Assembly: GCF_047495875.1 (NCBI RefSeq) | Contig: NC_092459.1 | Span: forward strand, 18,523,795 to 18,587,794 | From: Pithys albifrons albifrons | Lineage: Eukaryota > Chordata > Aves > Passeriformes > Thamnophilidae | Direction: 5' to 3' | DNA: 64,000 bases | Part shown: positions 51,541 through 63,822 of the stretch, one piece after another | Numbering within the stretch: position 1 is the first letter of the stretch | Layout: the number at the start of each line of letters is the position of its first letter | The notes under the pieces: generated by a model | Told to the model about the DNA's origin: nothing | The model's input: the letters and a program-made list of their open reading frames with translations, nothing else | Database searches by the model: none | Translations under genes and position numbers: made by a program

Positions 51541-54500
51541 GCTTACAAAGACTGTGATCTTTGACATGAAATTATCCCTTGGAAACACCTGGCTATCACT
51601 TCTCCAAATAGAAGGAAAGAGTTTATCCCCAAAATTGGGTCTTTACAGAAAAGCACAGGGAATGAGACACTGATGTTGGATCAAATACAAGGTCTGATTA
51701 GTTCAATGTCATACCTTCTACAAAAGTCACTACTGTCACTAGGCATTTTCTGTGGGACGTTACAGGAGATATGACCTGGACAAAAATAAGGCTTAAAGGA
51801 GATCTGTTATCTCCATTAAAAATTTTGCATTAAAGTATAATTTTACTTATTAGGGAAGCTCGAATATAACCATGTTATAGCTATTCCTTGTTTTATTGCA
51901 TACAAGTGAGACTACAACCTGAAAACTCAGAGATTTGCCAATCCACATACACACCCCCCATTATCTGCACACAATCACCTTCCCCTTCACTGCCTAGCAA
52001 GGCAAGTATCTATAAAGACAGTGCATGCACAAATCCAGGGCAAGAGTAGTCTCTTTAAAATAAACCTTCATAAATTGAAGTGCACCAAAGGTGGTATCAG
52101 TGACTCGCTGTAGAAAATACACATGTTGAGGGTTCTCCTGAACTGTGGTACTGAAAAAACAGGTACTCCTTCAGTTGATCAATGTGAAGACATCCAGTTG
52201 TCCTTCAATAGTGTGAACAAATCCAGTGATCCTAAATACTCACCCTTCCACAATGTATACTCGCTTTTGTTCAAATGATATCCAAGTTCCTGAACATCAA
52301 ACTGTAGTTACTTTAGTCTGCCATGGTAAGGTACATTAGAGTAACTTCAGGGGCAATGAGGTGTTTTATTATGTGCACACAACTTCTGTTCACAGGTTGA
52401 CTTTCACAGGTTTTCCAGTCTCAAGCCAGCGCACACTAGAGTGCTTTCCAAAAAGACAGAAGCTTTTAGCTCAATTAGCCTTCGGTGAACCAGAAAGTAT
52501 AATCCTTTTCCTTGGAGTGCTGCATAATTCCTGCTGCTTGACCTCAGCTTTCAGCAGAAATCTCTCCCTCAATAGTATAGAAGTCACATTCAGTAGAGAA
52601 GAAAAACAAAAAATGGTAACATAATAAACAACCTAGCAAAGAACAGGCAGTCATTTACTGTTGGTCATTTGTTTTACTCAGCTGATAACCATCACACAGC
52701 AATGGCAATGTTGTGCTACTTTGCTGGGTGACTGTGGTAGTTCATGAATTATTTCTGTAGACATTCACTACTGCAGGTAGGAACTTGTCTATCACAAAAT
52801 TATGAAACTCCTTTTATGGAGAGCTACTATACTATTACAGTCTAATTCCTTCAGCTTATTTCAAGGCCTCATTGTCTGTACTTTATTGAAATAAACTAGG
52901 GGAGTCACTCAAGCCAGTTTTCAGCTGAAGGTGATATACTACTTCCAAAGATTATTCATCTCTTTCTAAATAAAAAAATTTTTCTGAAGTTCTTCGGGAT
53001 ATCTAATTATCTCAAGTTACATTGTTTGCTACTGTCACATATTTTATTGGCACCAATACATGTTAGAGAATACTGAAAAAGTGTTTTCTTCTGAAACTTC
53101 TTTAAAATTCTGAAGATGACTGCTATTGTTTTTTTGAAGGACAAATTTCCCTGCTTGCCAGGTAAACCATCAAAGTGTATAGTTCTATTCCAAATTGTAC
53201 AATAACATACATTTAAACAACAAACTAAGAAAAAAGTCTCATAATTAAACAGATACATGTTGTCCTCTGGCTCAAAAAATCCTCAAGCAGCACACTGTTG
53301 GAGAACATTGTGGGGAAGCAGTACAATACACTTATTTTATTCCAATACTCCTTTTTACAATACTAGTGGTTACAACATATTAGTGTAGACAGCAGTATTG
53401 AATTTTTTTAAATTTACCTTCATTTCTGCTACTTTATCCAGTATGTTTACACAAAAAGATTCGACTGTCCATTGATGTTCAAACAATACCATGTTTTCAC
53501 TGCATTCCCAGATGCTTTCCTGGCCATATTACAGAGGACTGCTCCCAGTTCTAAGGGTATATACCATTTGTGCCTGGTAGCACATTGAAACACATCAGTT
53601 CATTACAACGTGTCTCTTCACATTTCACACCACCAGAAGTGCTTCACTTCCTTGAAAAGAGAAAGTTTAGATTACAGAGCGTACTAGACTAGAGCACTGA
53701 AAGAAGAAAACAACTTGAGAAAATCCTCTGAAGTACCTCCTCATCATTATCTTTTCCTTCAGCTTGATGAAAATCAAAAACTTCAAAAGGAAATCCAGGT
53801 CAATAAAGACATACCCATTTTACAAGGCCCAAAGTTGGGATGGGAAATTCATGAAAACCCAGGAAGAAGCGAATTCACATTTATTTCCCTCACTATCTCC
53901 CACATGCACACTAACTCTTAATTTACTTTCTTTTAGACACGTAGAAAGACTGCATTATAGCTCTTTTTACTGAAGATAGCACTTACCATTATAACTCAGC
54001 TTTAGTTTTATTACATTAGAAATGGCAGACATTCTTTGTCATGGAGAAAAAAAATGATTAAAAAAGTACAAATCCTTCTTCCTCTTGTTCTCACTGTCTG
54101 CTTTTTTTACCTCTGAACTACTAAAATTTCTACATTCCCTTGGAAAAAGTAGTGAAAAATAAGCACAGTACAAAGTGAGGGTGAAGGATGGAAAAACCAC
54201 TGACTGAGAAACCCACGAAACAAAAGACTTTGCAGAGCAGAATCTGGGTACAGGGCAGACGGCAGTGCTAAAATTATAAAACAGATACTTTAAAAAGGGG
54301 TACAAGCTATTTTGCTGTTTTTCGTTTTCTAAAAGCTGAATATGGGAGGTCATGGTCAAACAAACTATACAGCTAAATGGTAAGTTATTTATTTTAAAAA
54401 CTTCAGTGTCTCATACATGCCCTGGCATATGACTATATGCAATATTTTGATTAGATGTCCAAGAATTCTAGCTGTACAACCAGAGGCATAAAGCTATCTG

Positions 54501-55084
54501 AATGTTGAGATACTCAGCTCAATTACTTCTCCTAGTGCTGCAGATCTTATTTGTTCTACACACTTCTCAAAAGGCAAATACATCCCTGTCAATCAAAACT
54601 TTTTTTTATATAAATACCATAACATTGAATCTAAACCAATACATGTAAGTTGCAATTAGGTAATTATCCTCACTGATGAAGCAATTATGTTATTACTGGA
54701 ACTCACCTGAAATAAGACCAGAAAATAAACAGATGTGCTTAACAGAATAAAAGAAAACAAAATTTAGGATTTTAAACCATTTGTGGAACTCACATTTTCT
54801 ATTCCATAACTCAAAGTTATCAGTGTGAGTCTACTCCTATTTGTGTAAAAAAATAATGCAAACCACAGAAGTGATTCCTCAGGGGTTTTTGATTTTTTCA
54901 TTTTTATAGATTTTAGAAGTACTTATAACTGCAGTAAAATGTAGATTTGGTGTGTTAATATTTCTGGCAGTTTAAGTTCAATGTTTATGTCTCTCAACCC
55001 CTATCCCATATCAATGTCTAAAATATCTTTTAGTTATTTAGACTCTGTTCAAGGTAGAAGGCTGAAGAGTATCAGAAGGCCTGC

Positions 55085-55450
55085 AAAATGAGACATAAAC
55101 ATGAGCCACCAACCTTGGGTCTAAGAACACTGGAAAAGCTTCAAGACCCCTCCGTGTGCTGAGGAAGACAAAAATGATGAAGAGAGGGTCCCACTGTCCC
55201 CCAGACTCAAATCCTGACGGGGTGTGACCAGGGGCAGGTGGGGCTGACCGAGAGATGTGTGAATTGGAGATTGGGTAGACAATATTCTAAAACCCATAGA
55301 AGTCAATGTTCAAGGGGGCACATCATCATGTATTCCTAAAAGCCCTAAGCCTAAACATTAAAGAATCTTTTTATCTTATCCCACACTAACTTGGCTTGGA
55401 GTCCTGTTTTTGGGGTCTCTCAAGGCATCAGAAGCTCAAAAAAATATGGA
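55085..55450 (+). mobile_element. Possible LTR remnant
   Basis: A GC-richer patch in AT-rich intron that ends like a retroviral U5. A variant hexamer ATTAAA (55357-55362) precedes cttggcttggagtcctgttt and ttggggtctctcaaggca. No TG...CA ends or target duplication were found, so the call is weak. Confidence 0.3.
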
Positions 55451-57409
55451 AAATCATTTTCCCAGAACTTAGTTCAGTAGCAAGGCCACATTATAAGCAT
55501 TTCCACTTTTCAAATAATAGTTAGAAGGCACAGTTGGTAAGAAAGACAAGTACAAAGTAAACTTGTGTAACAGCAGAAAACATGAGATTTGACGCTGGAT
55601 AAATATGATTCTGACAATGGCAGTTTAAGTAATAGACTTCCCAGTGTACATCGGAGCAGGAGTGGTGTCCCACACAACCTGTTTTGTCATAAATACATTA
55701 AAAACTATTTCAAACAGGGTGACACAGTGGACACCACTACGATGCCACAGTTCGAGTCAGCTTAGGACTATCAGCCATTCTCCAGCTGAAACGTAGCCAT
55801 TTTATCAAGTTCTTACACAAGCCATTTTTCCATTTCCTTTACCATGATAGTTTCCTGCAGCTGCTACATTTAGGCTTAGAGCTTGTTTACACTTAGAGCT
55901 AAAGCTGGCATTTTCTAGTGCAATTAGGCGACTGCTACATACTATTTGATGAGCTACTTGTTAAATTGCAACTCTGTTCTCACAGAGGCCTGTGGCTTTC
56001 CCTGTGACAGATAAGCTGTTTGAAATGAGCATATAGAAGAGAAGAAGGAGTTAATGTATATACACAAGAACATCAGAAAAAGAAAGAATCTGTCAATCAA
56101 CAGAAAAAAACTACAAACCAAAACCCCACAAAAACTGCTAAGGGAAGTGGAGACCGAACAACAAGGCTGTTTCTGTCACAACAGAATTTAAAGATATTAC
56201 ACATATTATACACACTCAGTTTGAACAGAAACACTTTTTTTATTTGTTTTTTGGGTTTTTGTTGGCTATGTTTTGGTATGTGTTTCCTTTCTCCCCTAAA
56301 CCCCAGACCTCTACATTACCCTGAACCACAGGGCTACTAGCTTGTAAATGTGGTTGGGCACCCTTTTTACCACAGCCACTGGAGGCTGGTGTCGTCAGCC
56401 AAATACTCAACTGACTTCTGGATAGATCTATCCCATTTGCACAGTATAATGGCACTGCAATACCACATAGATGGGAGAATTTTCAAACTCTTGAGAGAAG
56501 GCTGTAAGACTGTGTGATAGCACTTTGTTGTATAATAATTATAATCTCCATTGCTCTTTAACTTATTCACAATAGACAGCTTTTATAAGTAATTAACTAA
56601 AGCGAAGCTGAATTGTATAACAAGTCTCTAAAGTTGTTTACTGCATTGAGTACTGCTAGAATTTAATTTCTCAACCATATGCACTTCATCAATTTCATCA
56701 ACTAAAAGGCAGGGCTGTTTATGCATGTTTTTCAGACAAGTTTTGTCTTCTTCAGTTCTATCACAAGCTTAAATTTTCTGTAATAGAATGGCTGCAGGAA
56801 GACAGGATTAGAATGAGGAAGGACACAGTCCTGGTGTCCTAGTGTTGAATTAAATCCACTATATTGTCAGCATTAGTAAGTTCAATGGAACAAGTAAGAA
56901 GAACACAATCACACAGCTGTACTGAATTTTGACAAGAATTCATCATATAGGATAAGAATGCTGGGATGTGTCACATTTGATAGACATTCATGTTTTTATT
57001 TAATAAATATGGAGTAAATTGCATCTTTTCTATTTGTATAATATAACATGGATTCTAGCTTCTTCAGAAAACTAAAGCCTACTAGTAGTAACACCTTAAT
57101 ATTATTCTTCTTCGTTACCTCCTCCTTAAATAAATTAAGGAGAAGAAAAAAAATCAAACAGGTTGTTTCCACAAGATTAGAGACTCAGGCCAGGCCCTCT
57201 GCATTTCAAATTCTTTTTTCAGAATTATGGAAAACCCAAAAATCAAAAGTGGCACAGCACGGTTTATACAGACAAGCTGAACACTGCATTTCAATTGAAC
57301 GCAATTATCCTTCTTCAGCAACTCCGAAATTTTCAGTTTTATGCTAAACATTGATCAGTAAATCCCAAGCCCTTTAAAAAGTAGTTACAATTCTTACCAT
57401 GTAAAAGGT

Positions 57410-57819
57410 TAGAGACTAGGGAGGCCATTTCCTCTTATGAGGAAAGGCTGAGGGAGCTGGGTCTATTCAGCCTTGAGAAAAGCTACAGTATGTCAGTATC
57501 TAAAGCAGGGGAGCCAAGAGGATGGATCCAGGCTATTCTCAGTAGTGCCAAGCAATAGGACAAGAGGCAAAGGGCAGACAGTGATGCACAGGAAGTTCCA
57601 CCTGAACATAAGGAAGAACTTCTTCACTGTGTGGGTGAGCACACAGTGGAACAGATTGACCAGAGAGGTTGTGGAGTCTCCCTCACACGAGATATTAGAG
57701 AACTGTCTGGGCACAATCCTGTGCAATGTGCTCTAGGATGACTCTGCTTGAGCAGGGAGGTTGGACCAGATGATCCACTGTGGGCTCTTCCAACTCGACC
57801 CATTCTGTGATACTGTGAA
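57410..57819 (+). mobile_element. CR1 LINE, 3' part of about 410 bases
   Basis: Consecutive CR1 phrases on the plus strand: gaggaaaggctgagggagct, tattcagccttgagaaaagc, caggacaagaggcaaagg-like sequence, caggaagttccacctgaaca, aggaagaacttcttcactgt, gaggttgtggagtctccctc, gagcagggaggttggaccag, and the ending cattctgtgatactgtga. It is 5'-truncated and moderately diverged. It is antisense to ERICH1. The open frames at 57473-57736 and on the opposite strand are by-products. Confidence 0.92.
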
Positions 57820-60051
57820 AAAGGCAATTCTGCAATTAGCAAATCTCTAGTTAGAAGCATGCATGTCTACTGTGAATATATACTAGAAAGCTATTAAAAA
57901 TAATCAATGAGGTTTTAAAATATCAATAAAAAGAAAAGAAATTACAGAACTGCAGAACTTATGCAAAACATTTTTCATTTAATTAATCTTTGTTGTAAGT
58001 AGATCCTGTCCTAACAAGGGTTAGAAACAAACAAAACCAATCCTTGTGACAAAATTTAGTCAAAGCTCACATCCAAGTGAATAATTTGCATTTCAAAATG
58101 CTCACTCTTTTGCCAGACACTGGGGTTTTTTCTGTGATACAGCAAGTTTTTAAGCATTTTTAATACAGCATTTGGAAGCATGTTTGCAAGCATAGGGAAA
58201 ATGTTCTCTTACTTGTAGAAGCTTTCACCTTTCCACTTGCTCTCTTTAATACTTTGTCTGCCATAAGGCTCAGGTTCATTATATGTGTGTAACTTTTAAA
58301 TGGTTTAAGGTAATAAAGACAGCTGTCTTACACTCTCTTTAATTTTATATTGAAGCAAGGAAAAGCTCTTTTATTATATCTTTTGAAATTAAGAACTATA
58401 GCTCTTGCAGTGGAAGGATTGAGTTCCTCTAGGGAAGAAATGTTTAGAAAGTCTTATTTAATTGTCCTGAGGGATAGGTTACATTCATTTTTTCACTGAG
58501 TATTTTGGTAAAATAGGGTAAAAAAGTCTGATTTAGGACAACTAGAACCCAAAGGGAAGGTACATCTTACTATGTCCTAGAATGGAAATTCTGGCCACAG
58601 GAACGTACTCAGGTTTGTTGGGTTTTTCTTAAATCACTTCTGTAAAAAAGAAAATACGTAAGTGACCAGTCTCCTTCTTTGGGGTTCACAAGCAGCAGCT
58701 TGACACTTCCACATGTTTTCTCCATCCCTAACAGAACTACTCCCTCCTTAAAGAAAGCGCAAAGGAAAGTGTCCCTCAGAATTTGTCTTCCATCTCCAGT
58801 TATTCTAGGTCTTATTCTAAGCTTTAGTTCTAGAACTGTGTGAAAGCTTTATGGGATAACCCTTTCTCACAGAAAATTATTAATCTCCCAAAATTATAGG
58901 AGAACCAGTCATTAACAGGGTAACCCAAGCATCTCAACTTCAACTTGATCTCAAAAAAGGCATATAAATGCAAATATTTACTTGATGTAAAAGTATAATC
59001 TTTAAATGTTATGGGTATGTCTCTATAATGTTTCAAGATGCAGACATTTATGGCAATGCTGCAAATACATTCTAATAAAGATCAGAATCTGGAGGGGGAG
59101 GGTGGTGGAAGTTTAGCTCATACAAATTGGTAATGGTATTTTCACAACCTGTTAATAACTATTAACGGCAAATAGAATGTAGTGATGAATTTTATAGTCA
59201 AACTTGTTATTTAATGCTAGAAAATAGTTAGGTTAGCTTCTTTTTAAATAAATCCTCAACATCTTAGTGACACTAGTAGCATTTTGCAAGACAAACAATC
59301 ACTTTCAAACTAGGAAGGAGTTCCTATCTGTTAAAAAAATCCCTCATTTTCAATTGTTGCTTTCAATTACCAATCTCAGACTACTGGCACTTAAATCATC
59401 AGCTGTTTTATAGTTGTACCCATAATCTCTGACCTGTAAGTCAGAAGTAACTTAAAATAGTTTATGATCAAAAAATTCAATCAGTGCCTTTATGTTTTTC
59501 CTTCACCAAGGCCAGAGAGATTATAGCTCAAATCTCCCAGTCTATCACTAGATGTGTACTTTCAGTGTTCAATGTCATAAAATCACCAAATGCACAGGCA
59601 AGAGCTCCTTAAACAAAATCACAATCAGAAAAGAGTGGTTGCCTGTTGGTTTCACAGATGGGTAACGGATTTATCTTTTTTCCTATGAGTTTATCACTTC
59701 AGTCCCCTTCAAGGCTTTTTTTTTTTAGATTCTTATTTGTTGAACATCAATTAATAAGACAGAACCCTTTCTGTACCATTGCAGCATTTGCATGCCTTCA
59801 AGAAAAAGCAAACTCAGTTATAGCTTGCTGTTTATTTCAAAACCAGCCTTGTTGCTCTGCTGTGAAAATCCTGTATATGGATCTGGGTTTTTTACTCCCT
59901 GTTCCCTATTCCATGAGCTATATTTTACATGCACTAGGATTCTGAACCAAAAGCTTTTGTTTCATTACCTTGAAGAACACTGTATTAGCAATCAGGTATA
60001 AACAATCAGAGGAGTTATAAATCTCAAGGTCAAATAAATTCTCCCACTCAC

Positions 60052-60069
60052 CTCCCACTTCAGTGGGAG
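60052..60069. repeat. Short perfect inverted repeat
   Basis: CTCCCACT, a two-base loop, then AGTGGGAG: perfect 8-bp arms. A further copy of ctcccact lies just upstream at about 60041. A 'cacttcagtgggagtttggg' phrase of this kind occurs in an old amniote repeat, so this may be a relic of one. Confidence 0.6.
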
Positions 60070-60570
60070 TTTGGGCAGTCCCGAGTTTAGACTCACTACA
60101 AATTAAGGCAGTTTTAGCTTAAGAAATTACTCCACAGTCATACTTATTTAGCCCAACTTCATCATAGAGCAAATAAATATCCTGTTACCTATTTTGAATT
60201 AGTTCCCAATGGCATCACATATCATTGTGCAGAATAAGCTTAATGTTTTATCAGCCTTTTGAAAATACGCCTCTCATTATTGAATACAAAAAAGAAGTAC
60301 CAGAAGTACTGATCTAGAAAACCAAAATATGTATCAAACAAACGGAACTGCAGGAGCTGAAATTTCCATGCAATCTTCTATTACAGTCACGGGATGCAAT
60401 ACAAGACAACAGCTACACAATCTCTCAAAAGAAAATTCTACCAAAGGGACATATAAAAAAGACTTGTAGCCAGCCTGTTACCAGCCATCCTTGTTACACA
60501 TTGGGTGGAGGACTTTTCTTTTTTTTTTAATAAACAGACCAAAAGCAGTAACAAAGATTACTAAACTGAT

Positions 60571-62975
60571 GTATGTTGGAAAGGACTTCTGGAGGTCATT
60601 AGTCCAAGCCCCAATAAAATCTGACCCAACTATATGAAGTCTTCTAGTATGCAGTTGTTTTCAGCTTTTTCAAGGATGGAGATACCAAAACTCTCTTTGG
60701 GCAGCCCACTCCCAGTGTTTCGTCACCCCCAAGGTGAAATTCCCTCCCCCATCCAACTGGAATTATTCTTGCCATAGCTTCTTTGGCACCCATTCTCCTG
60801 TGACTGAGCACTTCCAAAAAGTGCACGGCTCAGTCTTTCCAATATTCTCCCTTCCCAATTGGTGGCTGAAGTAATAAAATTTCCTCTTAACCCTTCTTAA
60901 GAATGAAACTCAATTCTCTCAGTTTCTCTTCCTCCATACTGTCATCTGGCTCTCTGGTCAGTAGTCATTACCATGGCCTTCAGTGGACTCCCTCTACTTT
61001 GTCATTACCTTTCTGTTACTGAGGAGCACAGTGGCCACAGAACAGGACGGACTCACAAATGCTGCTCCAGTGTGGTCTCACAATTGCTTCCTTCAAACTG
61101 CTGGCTACATTGCTAATGAAGCACAGTATGTCATCAGTTGCCTTTGCATAGGACACAATGTTGACTCATATTCCATCGAGCATCCACCAAAACCCCAACA
61201 TCCTTTTCTGTGGAGCTTCTTGCATTTAGGTTACCCCTCGCCTGTGTTGTTGGCTACCCCATGTCAGACACAGGACTCAAGTCTGGTATTAATTATCAAG
61301 ATATACCACTAGCACATGGCCATCTATCAAATTTTGTTCTGCTGACCACCATCCTTTGAGTCTGGCAGTCAATAAATCTGACCATTCACTTATCCAGACG
61401 ACATCTGACTTTGGCAGCTGTAAGAATACTAGAGGAGGCTACACCACAGACCCTGCCTATCTACAAGCCAGTCATGTCAGCCTAGAAGGCAACAGGTTTG
61501 CACAACCTGCTTCTAGTAAAACAAGACTTACTGTTCCCAATTCCCCTTTTGTCCTTCACATGTTTGAAAAGAGCTTCTGGAAGGATTTACTCCCTAACAG
61601 GCTCACTTTTCCTCCCTTCTTTGAAACAGGCATGTTTGCCTTTTCCAGTCACTGAGCAATCTCACAGTTCCCAAAGAGGATAGAAACCAGCCTCACAATG
61701 ACAATAGTCAACATCCTTGGATGCACACCACTCCGTCCCACTGGCATGCAATTGCACAACTGGGCAAACTACTCCCAGCTATCATCGCCTACTGTGGACA
61801 ATGCTTCACTTTGATAGGCTTTATCATTAGGCTCAGGGGCCTGGAAAGTGTGAAGACAAGTCTTACCAAGCAGAAAAAAGGCACTAAATACCTCAGTCTT
61901 TCCCTTGTCGTCTGCCACTAAGTCCCTTGCCCATTCAGCAGTGGGTCTACATCTTCTTTAGTCTTCCAGCTATTACCCCCACCCTTCCTGTTTCTTCCTA
62001 CATCCCTCCCGAGTTTCAACTCCAGATGAGCTTTGGCCTCCCTAACTCCATCACTGCATCCTGGGGCGGCATCTCTCTGTATTCTCTTCAGTAGCCAATA
62101 TACGCTTTCACCTCCCCCATATAAGGGCCCAAAGTCCCCTCGCAGGAGTTGAGCTGCCTGCACTTACGGGCAGCTCTGTGATATCACACAGCTGTTGATT
62201 CAGACTGTTATGACAGAAGAACTTCTTATGAAAGACCTGTAAGAAGTCATCTCAGCAGGGCCTCCCCTCACATCACTCAGAAGCTGCTTTTAAGATAAGG
62301 CTTTTAAGCAGTTCACAGCTTGAGCTAGACTGAAGCCATGCCTGTGCCTGGGCACAGAGCCCAATTGATGCAATCCTGACCCACAGACTTCACATACTGG
62401 CCTGATCTCAGACTTGCCTTGTAACTACTGACTTGCCTGGTGTCACTGGTCTATTGGTTGAACCTGGTTACTGTTACCAGACATGTTCTGCTCTTCTTTT
62501 TTAGGCACTGTGAGACTGCTTTCACAGTGATGACCCAGCTCCTGTGCCTGCCTTATCCCAGCTAGCCTTCCCCCACCTTCCCCTTGTTGCTCCCAGACTC
62601 ATCTAAGCTCATCAGGCATCCTGCCACATTTGCTTAGTTCTGAGCATGTCAAAACAAGCCGTTCTTGTGCTCTGAGAGGTTATTCTTGAAGATCAACAAG
62701 CTCCCCACAGCTCCTCTGGAATTCAAACCATTCTTCCTACCAACTTAATCCTTCCTACCATTTAATCCTACCAAGCAAACCCTTGAACAAGACAAACATC
62801 CATTATTCTGTAGTTGAGGGCTCTAATCCTACCATTCATTCTGCTCATTTCTTTCCAGACTATACCCTCCTCCCCGAGACAACATCCACTGTCAGTTCTT
62901 CCTTGTTTGCAAGTAATAAGTCTAGGTGAGCACCAACCTCCAGAGAAAGCTTGTCATACTACTGGGAAACATACC
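60571..62975 (-). mobile_element. Long CR1 LINE copy (about 2.4 kb) with ORF2 remnants
   Basis: The plus strand carries CR1 in reverse complement from its 3' region (ggaaaggacttctggaggtc, gcccactcccagtgtttcg) through the middle (gctccagtgtggtctcac, tccttttctgtggagcttc) to far upstream parts (cattcagcagtgggtctaca, gttcttccttgtttgcaagt). On the minus strand near 61920-62110 a frame reads VREAKAHLELKLGRDV, and further on KTKEDVDPLLNG. These match the segment before the reverse transcriptase in CR1 ORF2. Frameshifts and stops break it throughout. It is the longest mobile element in the window, is in ERICH1 sense orientation, and is not active. Confidence 0.9.
61918..62163 (-). pseudogene. Broken CR1 ORF2 fragment
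   Basis: An 82-codon open stretch inside the long CR1. Its VREAKAHLELKLGRDV and KTKEDVDPLLNG motifs are typical of the linker between the endonuclease and reverse transcriptase of CR1 ORF2. It is bounded by stops and frameshifts, so it is a dead fragment and not a gene. Confidence 0.8.
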
Positions 62976-63627
62976 TTTTTATTTCAAGTCAGTTTAACAA
63001 CCATCTAGTTATGGAAAAATTTGGTTTAAGATGAATACAAAGCATTCACACTCATTCTATACCAACTCTATCTTTTGGCACACCATTCACAGTCTCCAAC
63101 TAATTTGAAAAAGAACTTTTACTTACCTATTCAAATATTCACATGCCATATTCCCTGCATAAACACACACAAAATAATGCTCTTTAGCAAGGTACTAACA
63201 TGAATTATTTGCCTTCTGTTGGGTTTGTGCATCCTGTGGGATTTCTGTTGCAACATGAGGGCATGAGGAAGGGCTGGATTACGTATTCTCACCAATTTTT
63301 GGGTGTATCTCTAACAGCTGGGCAGAGCTATACCACTATAAGTCATTTTATCACCATTCAACAAACATTACACCAAGGACAGTTACAGCTTATATTGAAG
63401 TTTCATATTTGGTACTGCTAAATGCTGCATTCATGCATATACATCAAGACTATTTCTTGGTTTTCACAGGACTTATGCATGGACCTCAAGTGTTCTAGGT
63501 ATTAAGTAACACTAGCACAAAGAAATTTGTCTGTTGGTATCCACAGATGTAAAAAGAACATACTATACTGTTGCAAAATAAAGCAGCTATATTTAAAAGC
63601 ATATTATCAGAAAAAGGACAATCTCAC

Positions 63628-63822
63628 CTTGAAATGACTTATAGGGTGGATCAGTTGATGTGCTAGCATCTGTTGATGAATTCTGAACATTATGCAAATT
63701 ATTTTCTTCAGATTTTGTTCCCAGATTTCCAAGAACTGCCTCCTCTTCTCTATTTGAAGTGTGCACAACAGAAGATGATGACGTTTCACCATAGAGTCGT
63801 TTCAGTAATTTTGCCAAGAACA
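63628..63822 (-). CDS. ERICH1: ERICH1 coding exon 2 (N-terminal region)
   Basis: The exon is 195 nt and enters and leaves in phase 1. The acceptor is a pyrimidine-rich run ending ttaccacacag at 63823, and the donor is CAAG|GTGAGAT at 63627. It encodes about residues 8-72 if exon 1 is like the human one. It begins with VFLAKLLKRLYGE, which matches human VFVEKVLQRLF, a short amphipathic helix-like stretch. The rest is a serine-, asparagine- and glutamate-rich linker of low complexity that is poorly conserved. The GTG at the exon edge is a split valine codon, not a start. The true ATG must lie in exon 1, upstream of 64000. The call rests on the start of the exon, the matching phase and the order relative to the better-conserved exons. 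Confidence 0.9.

Larger units (their letters stand above)
47792..63627 (-). other. ERICH1: ERICH1 intron 2 (15.8 kb)
   Basis: The intron between exons 2 and 3, with donor GTGAGA and a strong acceptor. It holds CR1 fragments at 48876-49055, 57410-57819 and 60571-62975, and GC-richer LTR-like patches at about 50990-51540 and 55085-55450. The stretches 49.1-50.9 kb, 51.6-55.0 kb, 55.5-57.4 kb and 57.9-60.5 kb show no recognisable element. The one oddity there is a small inverted repeat at 60052-60069. Confidence 0.85.

Noticed and set aside
57473..57736. 87-codon plus-strand frame with HLNIRKNFFTVWV-like sequence
   Set aside because: It is a conceptual translation of the CR1 3' region, which is non-coding there.
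60983..61683. Plus-strand open frames of 61-109 codons
   Set aside because: They lie antisense within the long CR1 copy.
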